Assembly: GCF_014202635.1 (NCBI RefSeq)
Contig: NZ_JACHHD010000002.1
Span: forward strand, 1 to 64,000
Origin: Faecalicoccus acidiformans
Lineage (GTDB): Bacteria > Bacillota_I > Bacilli_A > Erysipelotrichales > Erysipelotrichaceae
DNA length: 64,000 nucleotides
Reading direction: 5' to 3'
The notes under the pieces are model-generated. The model was given only the letters and a program-made list of their open reading frames with translations, did not search any database and was not told the origin of the DNA. A program made the position numbers and the translations under genes. Positions 35,333 through 44,891 of this stretch are shown here, piece by piece. The number at the start of each line of letters is the position of its first letter. The stretch's first letter is position 1.

Positions 35333-37412
35333 ACTGATCCTCCTTAGCTATCGGCCATTTTTTCGTTGTTTTTTCAATAAGCTTATGTCCTAATAAAAGC
35401 ATGCTTGGCAAGATGAAGATAATACTGATGACAGAAATGATGGCCCCTCTTGCCAAAAGCTCACAAAGGCTGGAAATTAAATCCATACGAGATATCAAAG
35501 ACACTCCAATACAAGCCGCAAAGAAGGAGCAGCCACTGGTAATGATTGAAGGAGATGTCTTTTGAATCGCAACTCGTATGGCCTCTTTTCTGCTCTTATT
35601 TAAACTGAGTTCTTCTCTAAATCGCGTTGTCATCAAGATCGCATAATCCACACAGGCCCCTAACTGAATCGTACCGATCACAATGCCGGCAATAAATGGC
35701 AATGTCGTATGTGTCAGATAAGGAATACCCATGTTGATCGTGATTGCCAATTCAATTGCCAGCACTAAGATAAACGGCAACGCAATCGATTTAAACGTAA
35801 TCAAGATGATCACAAAAATTGCCAAAATCGATAGTACATTAACGACCTTAAAATCTTCGTTGGTCGTGGTAATCAAATCCTTTGACAACATGCCCTCACC
35901 GGTGATCAGCGCTTTTTTGTCATATTGACTCAAAACTTCATGAATCTTGTCCAACTGCTTATTTTCTTCATCTGTAGCCGCATGATAATCACTGTTGGCA
36001 ATCAACAGTTTATAGCCGCCATTTTCAAAAATATCTTTAATGGCTTCCGGCTCAAATGTGCCGGGAACCCCACCTCCGACAAAATTTTCATAGGCCAAGA
36101 CATTTTCAATCCCCTCAATGTTTTCAATCTTTCCGGAAAGTTCCTGGATATCCTTTGTCGGTAATGTATCGCTGACCAAAATGAAGTGAGTCGTATTCAT
36201 ATTAAATTTATCTTTTAGTTCTTCCGTTCCCTTCATACTGGAAAGATCAGATGGCAATGTACTGGTCAGATCATAGTATTGCTTGACATTGGCCTGTGCA
36301 AAACCCATAGGAATAAAGATACAAATTCCGATCAACAGCAAAAACTTGGCATGTCGAACCACAAAACCAGGTACTTTTTTGAGTTCATGAATCAATGTTC
36401 TATGTGTATATTTTTCAATTTGGCGATCAAAGATCATCAATAGACTAGGTAGAACAAAAATCGTACAAATGACTCCCAGCACAACCCCTTTAGCCATCAC
36501 AATACCAATATCGCCACCCAGTCTTAGTTGCATGAAACAAAGCGTTAAGAATCCGGCAATCGTTGTCACCGAACTGGATGTGATGGAAGTAAAAGTAGCC
36601 TGAATGGCCTTGACCATGGCCATGTCATTGGTCGTATTCTCTGCTTTTTTCTTTTCTTCCTGATAGCGATGTAAAAGGAAAATCGAATAATCCATTGTCA
36701 CCGCTAATTGCAAGATCATCGCCAAAGCCTGTGTAATATAAGAAATCTTTCCTAAGAAGATGTTGGTTCCAAAGTTATAGATGATGGGAAAAGCCATACC
36801 CAACATAAAGATCAAAGGTGCTACAGAAGATTCAAGTCCTAAATACAGCACAACCAGACTTAACAAAACGGCAATCACAGCATATTTGACAGTCTCTGAA
36901 TTAGCCAGATCTTTGGTATCCTGCGCAATAGCACTCATTCCCCCTAAATAACAATCCTTGTTCGATACTTCTTTGATCTTCGCAATCGCATCCATGGTTT
37001 TCTCCGAAGCTGTATCTTCTTCAAAGGTGACGATCATCAAAGTGGAATCTTTGGAATATAACTGTTTTTGAAGGGCTTCCGGTATCATTTCCTTAGGAAA
37101 TGTGATATCCAAAACATCATCTCGCCAGAATACTTTTTTGACCCCGTTGATCTTTTCAATCTTATCTTTTAAAGAAACAACCTCTTTATCCGAGAGATCA
37201 TTGGTTACCATCATTCCTACACTGGCCAGATTAAAATCCTTATCCAGGACTTCCTGTCCCTTCATCGATTCCGCTTCTTTAGGCAGGTAGGAAAGAATAT
37301 CATAATTGATTCCCGTATTTAAAAAACCGATCACACTGGGAATCAAGAGCAGTACAGCAACAAGTAAAATCTTGTTTCTGTATCTGACAATAAACTTAGA
37401 AATTCTATCCAT
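35325..37412 (-). CDS. MMPL/RND-family transporter
   Basis: A 695-residue protein with the MMPL layout: one N-terminal membrane helix, an extracytoplasmic domain (about 35-165), six helices, then a second helix-domain-six-helix unit. VTMDYSIFLLHRYQEE and GACVDYAILMTTRFREE are the duplicated GxxxDYxxxxxxR motifs of the proton relay. It likely exports lipids or other hydrophobic molecules. First gene of a two-gene operon repressed by the divergent TetR. Confidence 0.92.
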   Translation of the reverse strand: MDRISKFIVRYRNKILLVAVLLLIPSVIGFLNTGINYDILSYLPKEAESMKGQEVLDKDFNLASVGMMVTNDLSDKEVVSLKDKIEKINGVKKVFWRDDVLDITFPKEMIPEALQKQLYSKDSTLMIVTFEEDTASEKTMDAIAKIKEVSNKDCYLGGMSAIAQDTKDLANSETVKYAVIAVLLSLVVLYLGLESSVAPLIFMLGMAFPIIYNFGTNIFLGKISYITQALAMILQLAVTMDYSIFLLHRYQEEKKKAENTTNDMAMVKAIQATFTSITSSSVTTIAGFLTLCFMQLRLGGDIGIVMAKGVVLGVICTIFVLPSLLMIFDRQIEKYTHRTLIHELKKVPGFVVRHAKFLLLIGICIFIPMGFAQANVKQYYDLTSTLPSDLSSMKGTEELKDKFNMNTTHFILVSDTLPTKDIQELSGKIENIEGIENVLAYENFVGGGVPGTFEPEAIKDIFENGGYKLLIANSDYHAATDEENKQLDKIHEVLSQYDKKALITGEGMLSKDLITTTNEDFKVVNVLSILAIFVIILITFKSIALPFILVLAIELAITINMGIPYLTHTTLPFIAGIVIGTIQLGACVDYAILMTTRFREELSLNKSRKEAIRVAIQKTSPSIITSGCSFFAACIGVSLISRMDLISSLCELLARGAIISVISIIFILPSMLLLGHKLIEKTTKKWPIAKEDQYE

Positions 37413-37441
37413 ATTCTCTATCCTTTCTCAACATGGACATG

Positions 37442-37470
37442 AGTATAGTACAAAAATGACTAATAGTCAA
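37442..37470 (-). promoter_or_regulatory. Promoter of the MMPL operon with TetR-type operator
   Basis: TTGACT, 17 bp, TATACT on the minus strand. The perfect palindrome TGACTA-A-TAGTCA (37457-37469) covers the -35 box. Confidence 0.82.
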
Positions 37471-37517
37471 TTATTTAAAATAATTTTTAATATAACCTTT
37501 ATATTAAGAAATAAAAA

Positions 37518-37546
37518 TTGACCAATAGTACATTTTTGTCTATACT
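37518..37546 (+). promoter_or_regulatory. Promoter of the TetR gene with second operator copy
   Basis: TTGACC, 17 bp, TATACT. TGACCAATAGTACA (37519-37532) is a degenerate copy of the palindrome at 37457. The whole unit from -35 to -10 is a near mirror image of the promoter at 37442-37470. Confidence 0.8.
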
Positions 37547-37561
37547 ATAAGTGGTGATAGT

Positions 37562-38164
37562 ATGAAATCCAAAGTGTTGGAAAATAAGAGAAATAAAGAA
37601 ACAGCGCTTTTAAACAGCGCTTTTGACCTGTTCACAAAAAAAGATATCCATTCCGTAACCGTTCAGGATATCGTAAAAAAAGCCAATGTAGCAAAAGGAA
37701 CCTTTTATTTGTACTTTAAAGATAAATACCAGATTCGTGACGTACTGATTCAAAAAGAAGCAGCTCGTTTGTTTCAGGAAGCCAGAGAAAAACTGGAGAA
37801 AAATGATATTCAAAATTTTGAAGATGCGATTATTTTCATCATCAATCAGGTTTTGTTGAGCTTAGAAGATAATCCGGCTATTTTAAAATTTATCGAACGT
37901 AACCTGTCTTGGGGCATCTTTCATGAACAACTGCAGACAACTATGGATAATGAAGAAATCGGTATGCTTCAACAATTTACTTTATTAGCCAAAAAAAGTG
38001 GCTATACCTTTAAAAGACCGGATATTATCTTATTCATTATCATCGAAACTGTAGGCAGCACTTGTTACAACTCCATTCTGTATCAAAAACCGCTTCCTTT
38101 TCAGGAATACAAACCTTATTTATTCGAAGTCATTCGGGCCATACTCAAAAATTATAAAGACTAA
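37562..38164 (+). CDS. TetR/AcrR-family transcriptional repressor
   Basis: A 200-residue regulator. The N-terminal HTH (about 12-58) contains the family pattern TVQDIVKKANVAKGTFYLYFKDK; the ligand-binding C-terminal part is unassigned. It is divergent from the MMPL operon and shares mirror-image operators, so it most likely represses both units and is released by an exported compound. Short leader with GGTGAT SD. Confidence 0.9.
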   Translation: MKSKVLENKRNKETALLNSAFDLFTKKDIHSVTVQDIVKKANVAKGTFYLYFKDKYQIRDVLIQKEAARLFQEAREKLEKNDIQNFEDAIIFIINQVLLSLEDNPAILKFIERNLSWGIFHEQLQTTMDNEEIGMLQQFTLLAKKSGYTFKRPDIILFIIIETVGSTCYNSILYQKPLPFQEYKPYLFEVIRAILKNYKD

Positions 38165-38178
38165 ACAGGTCCATGACG

Positions 38179-38202
38179 GTGATTTATCATGATCACTTTT
38201 TT
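38179..38202 (+). terminator. Intrinsic terminator after the TetR gene
   Basis: GTGAT/ATCAC stem followed by TTTTTT. The rest of 38203-38298 shows no gene. Confidence 0.6.
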
Positions 38203-38298
38203 AAACACGTTATTTTCTGCATATTCTACAAAAAAAATCAAAGTTTCTGTAAACTTCACTACTGTTTTATCTTTACCAGACAAGATTTTAAACGAAAT

Positions 38299-38341
38299 AA
38301 AAAGACTACACGGACATAGAATGCCATTGTAGTCTGTTTTT
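38299..38341. terminator. Intrinsic terminator after the PPi-PFK gene
   Basis: AGACTACA/TGTAGTCT stem with T-rich tails on both strands; functions at least for the minus-strand gene at 38361. Confidence 0.8.
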
Positions 38342-38360
38342 GTTTACAAACAAGTAAAAC

Positions 38361-40022
38361 TTATTCACCTTGTTCTAAAGCTAAAGTTTTTGTGGTGATG
38401 TCACAAACTTCGGCCGGTCCATAATACTGGATAGCACCTGGATATACATAACATGTGTTTTCAGCCCATTCTTCACGATGTGCTTCAAAATATTTAAATG
38501 GTTTTCCTTCCAATTCAACCAGTGCTTTTTTGATAACTGGTTTGTCTTCTCCATGGCGTCTTTCGATGTTCATCATCTTAGTGATCGGCATACCTCCGGC
38601 AACCCATTCATTAGCTGGTTTTGACAAGTTGGAAATCTTAGATAAGTATCCCGTGTAACCATACTGAATTAGCATAAAGGCATTGTATCCTAATGAATAA
38701 CAATAATCCGCATCAAAGTTAGATGGGAATGCACAACGTCCTTCATAACCAAAGAAGTGATGTAATGCATTGAATTTTCCTTTATAAGTACCAGCTTCTT
38801 TTCTTTCTGCCAATTTATCAGCTACTAAAGCAGAGAACAACTTTTCAGATTCAATCAAAGAAACCTGTACGTTTCCATGAGGGTCACGTTCTAAGAACAA
38901 CTGCTGCTGAATGCCTTCCGGTAAAATCGCAAATACATCCATCGATTCTTTTGTCAAACCATTTTCGATGAAAGCATATTTATCTTTCCATGTAGGTAAA
39001 GCATTAAATTCGTCAGCTTTGCTTCCGGCTAACAATTCATTAATTTCCGCAATCAATTTAGAGAATTCAGGTACAAATTCTACTACACCTTCCGGAATGA
39101 TGGCAACACCAAAGTTCATACCTTTGGCAGCTCGTTTTTCTACAGAATCTGCAATATAGTCAGCAATCTGTGATAGAGACATCTTCTTGGCAGCTACTTC
39201 TTCCGATACCAAACAAATATTTGGTTGCGTTTCCAATGCACATTCCAAAGCTACATGCGATGCAGAACGGCCCATCACTTTAATGAAATGCCAATATTTC
39301 TTAGCCGAATTGGCATCGCGCTCGATGTTTCCAATCAATTCAGAGTAAGTTTTAGTTGCGGTATCAAAACCAAAAGAACATTCAATATCTTCATTTTTCA
39401 AGTCTCCATCGATTGTTTTTGGACATCCGATGACTTGAACCCCCGTATTATGAGCCGCAAAATACTCTGCCAAAACAGCAGCGTTCGTGTTGGAATCATC
39501 TCCACCAATAATCACGATGGCCGTAATTCCATGTTTCTTGCAGACTTCGGCAGCAACTTTGAACTGCTCTTCCGTCTCTAATTTTGTTCTTCCTGAACCG
39601 ATGATATCAAAACCGCCAGTATTGCGATATTCATCAATGTAAGCATCATCAAAAATCAAATAATCATCATCAATCAATCCGCTTGGACCATTTTTGAATC
39701 CATATAATTCATTATCTGGATTGGTTGCCTTTAAGGCATCATACAAACCGCAAACAACATTGTGTCCGCCAGGAGCCTGTCCTCCAGAAAGAATTACACC
39801 GACAACTTGTTTTTTAGGCGTAGATGTGTTTTCTCCCTTTTGGAAAGTGATCTCTTTTTTTCCGTAAGTATTCGGAAACAAAGCCTGGATCTTTTCTTGA
39901 TCGGCCACACTCTGTGTTGGTTCGCCTTCTTTTACACAGATCTCCGCAATTCCATGGCGAAGCATGCCAGGAAGTTTAGGAGAGTACTCATATCTTGCTT
40001 TTTGTAATGGTGAAATTTTCAT
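38361..40022 (-). CDS. pfp: Diphosphate-dependent fructose-6-phosphate 1-phosphotransferase
   Basis: A 553-residue long-form PFP. GGDDS (173-177) has Asp where ATP enzymes have Gly, and PKTIDGD (201-207) has the Lys that marks PPi use; ATP enzymes read [16 protein letters not shown] (80-88) is the phosphate loop. It reversibly phosphorylates fructose 6-phosphate with PPi. No ATP-dependent PFK is in the window. It is monocistronic with a strong promoter. Confidence 0.95.
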   Translation of the reverse strand: MKISPLQKARYEYSPKLPGMLRHGIAEICVKEGEPTQSVADQEKIQALFPNTYGKKEITFQKGENTSTPKKQVVGVILSGGQAPGGHNVVCGLYDALKATNPDNELYGFKNGPSGLIDDDYLIFDDAYIDEYRNTGGFDIIGSGRTKLETEEQFKVAAEVCKKHGITAIVIIGGDDSNTNAAVLAEYFAAHNTGVQVIGCPKTIDGDLKNEDIECSFGFDTATKTYSELIGNIERDANSAKKYWHFIKVMGRSASHVALECALETQPNICLVSEEVAAKKMSLSQIADYIADSVEKRAAKGMNFGVAIIPEGVVEFVPEFSKLIAEINELLAGSKADEFNALPTWKDKYAFIENGLTKESMDVFAILPEGIQQQLFLERDPHGNVQVSLIESEKLFSALVADKLAERKEAGTYKGKFNALHHFFGYEGRCAFPSNFDADYCYSLGYNAFMLIQYGYTGYLSKISNLSKPANEWVAGGMPITKMMNIERRHGEDKPVIKKALVELEGKPFKYFEAHREEWAENTCYVYPGAIQYYGPAEVCDITTKTLALEQGE

Positions 40023-40049
40023 AGCTGATCTCCTTTTTTTACCGAATAA

Positions 40050-40078
40050 ATTATAAAATAGTCCCCCTGAAAAGTAAA
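40050..40078 (-). promoter_or_regulatory. Promoter of pfp
   Basis: TTTACT, 17 bp, TATAAT on the minus strand, followed by an AAAGGAGA SD. Confidence 0.8.
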
Positions 40079-40100
40079 CATCAAACCCGGACAGAACCGG

Positions 40101-41966
40101 CTATTCCTCTTCCAGGAGCATCATTTTTTCCTCCCACTCTGATGTATAATGGGCAATCTCATTATGCTTGTCGTCAATTTGAGCATCGAGCTCTTCCATT
40201 TTTTGATAATCTTGATAATATTCCGGTTCAAACCGTAATTCCCGCAAAGCCTCTAAATCCGACTGCGCCTGCTCCAACAGCTGTTCTAGACGGTCGACTC
40301 GATTTTTTAATGCTTTCCGGTCTTTGAATACTTGCCTGGAAGAATTGGTTTGTACCGTATCCGATACACTTTGTGTCAGAGTACCTTGCGCTTTTTTTTC
40401 TAAATACTCAGAATATGTGCAGTCATACACTTTCGAAGTCGGCCCCATTTCCAGGATGCGGTTTGCCATTTTTGACAAAAACATACGATCATGAGAAACA
40501 AACAGAATCGTTCCGTCATAGTTTTCCAATGCCTTTTCCAAAGCTTCTTTGGTTGGAATATCCAAGTGGTTAGTCGGCTCGTCCAGCAACAGCAAATTGT
40601 CCTGTTCCAACATGAGTTCCGCCAAGGCAAGCCTTACCTTTTCCCCGCCAGAAAGATCATTGACTTCTTTAAAGACCTCATCCTGGGTAAATAAAAAACT
40701 CGCCAGCGTGTTCCGAATCTGGGTTTGGGTCAGATCGGATGAGATTTGCCACAACGTATCCAATACGGTTAAAGAAGAATGCCGATGGGCACTGTCCTGA
40801 TCAAAATATCCAATATCGATCTGATGGCCATAATGAAAATGCCCCTGCAGAGCCGGAATCTTTTTCACCAAAGTCTTGATCAAAGTACTCTTGCCGATAC
40901 CGTTAGGTCCCACGATTCCCATACGCTGACCTTTGACCAAAGAGAAACTGACCGTCGACAAGATATGGTCATATCCGATTTGAAGATCTTCTACCGCCAA
41001 GACTTGTTTACCGCCCTTGCGCCCGCAGCGAAAAGAAGCATGCATCTGAGAGTTGTCAGCTTTTAGATCCTGAATGCGATCCATCCTTTCCAAATATTTG
41101 ATCTTGCTTTGGGCAAAGGCTGCTTTATTTTTCTTATAACGAAATTTTTCGATCAGCGCTTCGATTCGCTGGATTTCCTGCTGCTGACGCACATAGGCTT
41201 CATGATTTCGCTTGATATATTCTTCTTTTGCCTGAACATAGTGCGTATAATTTCCTACATAGCGAGTCGTGACGCCATATTCGATCTCTATGATCTCATC
41301 TGCCACTCGATCCAGAAACATACGATCATGACTGACCAGCACCACCGCACTGGGATAATGGCGCACATAGTTTTCCAGCCACTCCACACTTTCGATATCC
41401 AGGTGGTTGGTCGGTTCATCCAATAATAAAACGTCCGGTTTGGACAATAACAATTTGACCAAGGCAATACGCGTCCTTTGTCCAGAGCTAAACGACTGAA
41501 GATCTTTATGCAGATCTTCTTCTGTAAAGCCAAAATGAAAAAAGACATTGCGCATCTCCACTTCATACTGATAGCCATTCAATGCTTCAAACTGGCTTTG
41601 TAAACTTGCGTATTTTTCCATCTGTTTTTCGCTAGAATCACTGGCTAAGATCTTCGCCTGCTGATGCAACTGCTGCTCAATTTGACGAACCTTATCAAAA
41701 GCGGTCTGCAGTTCTTCGAACACTGTATGATCGGTCTGCGAAAAAGTGATCTGTGCTAAATAGCCGACTTGCACGCCATTGGCCCAGATTATGGAGCCTT
41801 GATCAGGAGTCTCTTCTTTACAAAGAATCTTTAAAAGCGTTGTCTTTCCACATCCGTTTTTCCCGACAAGAGCAATTTTTTCTTTTTCTTTGATCGTCAA
41901 AGATGCTTTTTCCAAAACATCTTGCGTCCCATAACTCTTTTTAATATTACTGACTTGAAGTTTCAC
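40101..41966 (-). CDS. ABC-F family ATPase
   Basis: A 621-residue protein with two ABC domains and no membrane part. Walker A GKNGCGKTT and GPNGIGKST, signatures SSGQRTR and LSGGEKVRLAL, and both LLLDEPTNHLDI Walker B stretches are present, with an interdomain linker and a C-terminal coiled coil (about 540-615). ABC-F proteins act on ribosomes as translation factors or resistance proteins. I prefer the GTG at 41966 (GGGTGA SD) to the ATG at 41987, which lacks an SD. It overlaps the amidase-like gene by 20 bases. Confidence 0.9.
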   Translation of the reverse strand: MKLQVSNIKKSYGTQDVLEKASLTIKEKEKIALVGKNGCGKTTLLKILCKEETPDQGSIIWANGVQVGYLAQITFSQTDHTVFEELQTAFDKVRQIEQQLHQQAKILASDSSEKQMEKYASLQSQFEALNGYQYEVEMRNVFFHFGFTEEDLHKDLQSFSSGQRTRIALVKLLLSKPDVLLLDEPTNHLDIESVEWLENYVRHYPSAVVLVSHDRMFLDRVADEIIEIEYGVTTRYVGNYTHYVQAKEEYIKRNHEAYVRQQQEIQRIEALIEKFRYKKNKAAFAQSKIKYLERMDRIQDLKADNSQMHASFRCGRKGGKQVLAVEDLQIGYDHILSTVSFSLVKGQRMGIVGPNGIGKSTLIKTLVKKIPALQGHFHYGHQIDIGYFDQDSAHRHSSLTVLDTLWQISSDLTQTQIRNTLASFLFTQDEVFKEVNDLSGGEKVRLALAELMLEQDNLLLLDEPTNHLDIPTKEALEKALENYDGTILFVSHDRMFLSKMANRILEMGPTSKVYDCTYSEYLEKKAQGTLTQSVSDTVQTNSSRQVFKDRKALKNRVDRLEQLLEQAQSDLEALRELRFEPEYYQDYQKMEELDAQIDDKHNEIAHYTSEWEEKMMLLEEE

Positions 41967-43266
41967 TTTCTTCACCCTGTATTCCATAATAAGAACAGAT
42001 TGCATTTACGATGCTGTCTGCCATCTCTTCCTGATGATCCTGAAAATACTGTACACTCTCTTCGTTGTCGCCATTTGCCAAGAAGAAGACTACACTTTCC
42101 ATGCCAAAACTATTCTTATAAGATTCGTTAGCCTGGGCAAAGGATAAATCCCCGGCAAATGTCTGCTTCCCTCCTGTTTCCCGCAAAGCAGGATAGGCAT
42201 CATAGACAAAATCATCCTCTTGATCATCGATCATTCCTGTATCATTCGTGATCCCGGCCGCAAAAGATCCATTCGAACTGACAGATGCCAATTCCAGATC
42301 AGACCCTGCCAATTCATATGCGATCTCATTGGCAAGCAGTCCCGTCGTAAATCGAGAGGTCAATAAATATGGCCTTGTCAAAGTATCATCCTCATACGCT
42401 TCAAAGCTGATAAATGCCTTTGCTTGCGCCTGATACCCAATTCCCACACGAGAGGAAGTTCCATAGTAGCTGGCTCCTTGATCATCTTCACGAGTCAACA
42501 AAACACGCAATCCCTTTTCTTCCAGCTTCGTCTTCAATAAATTCGCAAACTCCAGGGTCAATTGCGGTTCATTAATCCAATCATTGACGATTCCCGCCTC
42601 GGTCGTCATCGTAGCCTCATTATAGATCTGTCCCCCCGGATCTAATACGATGTCTGCGACCTTGACTTGCGGAATGTTTTCCATCACTTCTAAAAACGCA
42701 TAGTTTTTATCCATCTTTCGGCCATATTCCTCTAAATATGTCGAATCAGCGACCAGACGAATATTTTTCACATGTTTCTGATTACGGATCGTACTAAACG
42801 TTTCACTTTCTACTGGTTTTTTAAAACATAATCGTTTTTTGTCATAGTTATCATAAATATAAATTTCATACAGTCCCGGTTCTAAATGATTCAAACGGAT
42901 ACCGGAATCAACATTCTCTCCAAAGGCAAAACTCAACTCTTCTTGTGTTTCTACGTTTCGCAACACCACCATCTGCCCTACCAGAGAAGTATAGCTTTCC
43001 TTCGAATATCGATCTGAATAAAACGATAAAGTCTCTCCATAGATTCCATAATCTTGAACCGTATAGCTTTCTTTGAAATCTGTCTGGATCTGTTCTTCAA
43101 TCACCGTTTCATCTAAAGACTCCAATAGAGTCATACGAAAGCGATCGATATCCGTCGTTCGGCTGGCATACAAAAACAACGCCCCGCTGAGCAATGCCAA
43201 ACAGACGACTAGAGTGATCAGTATTCGCGGATGTTTTAGTTTTCGGTTTAATTTCCTTCTTGCCAT
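41947..43266 (-). CDS. Membrane-anchored amidase_3-like protein lacking zinc ligands
   Basis: A 439-residue protein with one N-terminal membrane segment (about 15-34), an unassigned middle domain, and a C-terminal half (about 200-430) folding like N-acetylmuramoyl-L-alanine amidase type 3: VLDPGG (207-212), NEPQLTLEFANLLKTKLEEKG, LLTREDD and AFISFEAYED. Canonical DPGHGG reads DPGGQ (His to Gly at 212) and SxHxN reads SFEAY (His to Glu at 289), so two zinc ligands are gone; E233 is kept. It is probably a pseudoenzyme that binds or regulates. No SD; a -10 box TATACT ends six bases before the ATG. Confidence 0.8.
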   Translation of the reverse strand: MARRKLNRKLKHPRILITLVVCLALLSGALFLYASRTTDIDRFRMTLLESLDETVIEEQIQTDFKESYTVQDYGIYGETLSFYSDRYSKESYTSLVGQMVVLRNVETQEELSFAFGENVDSGIRLNHLEPGLYEIYIYDNYDKKRLCFKKPVESETFSTIRNQKHVKNIRLVADSTYLEEYGRKMDKNYAFLEVMENIPQVKVADIVLDPGGQIYNEATMTTEAGIVNDWINEPQLTLEFANLLKTKLEEKGLRVLLTREDDQGASYYGTSSRVGIGYQAQAKAFISFEAYEDDTLTRPYLLTSRFTTGLLANEIAYELAGSDLELASVSSNGSFAAGITNDTGMIDDQEDDFVYDAYPALRETGGKQTFAGDLSFAQANESYKNSFGMESVVFFLANGDNEESVQYFQDHQEEMADSIVNAICSYYGIQGEESETSSQ

Positions 43267-43272
43267 GAGTTA

Positions 43273-43301
43273 AGTATACATGAAGTCGCGTGTTTTGATA
43301 A
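43273..43301 (-). promoter_or_regulatory. Promoter of the amidase-like gene (leaderless candidate)
   Basis: TTATCA, 17 bp, TATACT on the minus strand; the -10 ends six bases before the ATG at 43266 and no SD is seen. Confidence 0.6.
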
Positions 43302-43302
43302 A

Positions 43303-43328
43303 GAAAAAGTCACATTCATCATGTGACT
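43303..43328 (-). terminator. Intrinsic terminator after asnS
   Basis: AGTCACAT/ATGTGACT stem with TTTTT tail on the minus strand, adjoining the asnS stop. Confidence 0.88.
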
Positions 43329-44686
43329 TAAAAGATTAGATTTCGTGGCGTGCGCGGATATGGCTGCACGTCGCGGATATTCTGGATGCCGCTCAAATAC
43401 ATCAACATTCGATCGAATCCTAAACCAAACCCGCTGTGCTTGCAGCCGCCAAAACGACGAAGATCCAAATACCACTGTAACGTTTCTTGCGAGATTCCCA
43501 TCTCCTGGATCTTTGCTTCCAAGACATCGTAGCGCTCTTCACGCTGCGATCCTCCAACCAGTTCTCCCACATAAGGAACCAGCAAATCGCAGGCGGCCAC
43601 CGTTTTTTGATCCTCGTTGACGCGCATATAAAACGCTTTGATCTCTTTAGGATAGTCGATCAGGAAAACCGGGCCGTTAACAACCTTCTCACAAATATAA
43701 CGCTCATGTTCACTTTGAAGATCCATTCCCCAGTAGATTTCCTGATTTTCAAACTGGTCCTTCGCTTTTGTTAAATGTTCGATGGCTTCTGTATAAGTCA
43801 TTCGTTTAAAACTAGATTCCGCAACGGCCTTGATGCGACGAATACAGTCTTTATCAATCATCTTCTCAAAGAAGGCCATTTCTTCAGGCGCACGTTCTAA
43901 GCAATACGAAATGCAGTATTTGATCATCTCTTCGATGCAGTCCATATTGTCGCTCAGATCCGCAAACGCTAATTCTGGCTCGATCATCCAAAATTCACTG
44001 GCATGTCGTGTCGTATTGGAATTTTCCGCACGGAATGTAGGCCCAAATGTATACACGTTTCGGTAAGTCAAGGCAAACGGTTCTACATGCAGCTGCCCAG
44101 AAACTGTTAACTGTGCATGTTTTCCGAAGAAATCCTCCTCATAATGATCATCCTGACGCGTTGTCACAGTAAAACATTCTCCGGCTCCTTCGGCGTCATT
44201 TCCTGTGATGATCGGTGTATGGACATAGACAAATCCTCTCTCTTGAAAGAAAGTGTGGATGGCCATAGAAAGGACACTGCGCAAGCGGAAGATCGCATAA
44301 TATGTATTCGCTCTTGGACGAATATGCGGAATCTCACGCATATATTCAAAACTATGACGCTTTTTTTGAAGCGGGTAGGTATGATCGCTCATTCCCAGGA
44401 CATGAATGGTCTTGGCCTGGATCTCAAAAGGCTGTTTTGAATCCGGTGTACAAACCAGAACGCCCTGAACCTCAATGGCAGATCCCAAAGTAATCTTAGA
44501 AACTGTCTCATAATCTTGTGTCGAATCCTGATAATAGACAACTTGCACATTGCCAAAACAAGAACCGTCATTGAGTTCAATAAACCCTAAGGCTTTAGAA
44601 TTTCGATTGGTTCTCACCCAACCTTGTAATTCAATGGTCTGCCCATCTAATGAGGCATATTCAGCTTTGCATTTCTTGACTAACAT
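43328..44686 (-). CDS. asnS: Asparaginyl-tRNA synthetase
   Basis: A 452-residue class IIb synthetase. An OB-fold anticodon-binding domain (about 15-100) is followed by the catalytic domain with motif 2 (FRAENSNTTRHASEFWMIEPE split around the RAE core) and motif 3 (GFGLGFDRMLMYL). The sequence and the Asn-specific T-box in front support AsnRS rather than AspRS. SD GGAGGA. Downstream of rex, but with its own T-box control. Confidence 0.96.
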   Translation of the reverse strand: MLVKKCKAEYASLDGQTIELQGWVRTNRNSKALGFIELNDGSCFGNVQVVYYQDSTQDYETVSKITLGSAIEVQGVLVCTPDSKQPFEIQAKTIHVLGMSDHTYPLQKKRHSFEYMREIPHIRPRANTYYAIFRLRSVLSMAIHTFFQERGFVYVHTPIITGNDAEGAGECFTVTTRQDDHYEEDFFGKHAQLTVSGQLHVEPFALTYRNVYTFGPTFRAENSNTTRHASEFWMIEPELAFADLSDNMDCIEEMIKYCISYCLERAPEEMAFFEKMIDKDCIRRIKAVAESSFKRMTYTEAIEHLTKAKDQFENQEIYWGMDLQSEHERYICEKVVNGPVFLIDYPKEIKAFYMRVNEDQKTVAACDLLVPYVGELVGGSQREERYDVLEAKIQEMGISQETLQWYLDLRRFGGCKHSGFGLGFDRMLMYLSGIQNIRDVQPYPRTPRNLIF

Positions 44687-44699
44687 TTTATCCTCCTCT

Positions 44700-44885
44700 T
44701 AATAAAAAAACGTCCCTATCTCTAGGAACGATCAATAACCGCGGTACCATCCTTTTTCTTTTCAGCACTCTTTCGCGTAACGCACGACTGCGGGACTGTC
44801 TACTTAGTTTCTCCAGTCCGGCTCCCCAGCTGTTGGCCTGAAATAAAGGTATCATCCTCTTTCACCACCGAGGACTCTCTAGGCA
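44700..44885 (-). promoter_or_regulatory. T-box riboswitch leader of asnS
   Basis: On the minus strand the T-box core TGGTACCGCGG is at 44739-44749. The terminator CGTTCCTA-GAGA-TAGGGACG with T7 is at 44704-44730. Stem I is bounded by AGTCC and GGACT, with a GGTGGTGAAAG-type apical part and CCAACAGC holding a probable AAC (Asn) specifier at 44832-44834. Uncharged tRNA-Asn should favour antitermination. No clear promoter is seen in the last bases of rex, so it may read through from rex. Confidence 0.92.
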
Positions 44886-44891
44886 TACCGT

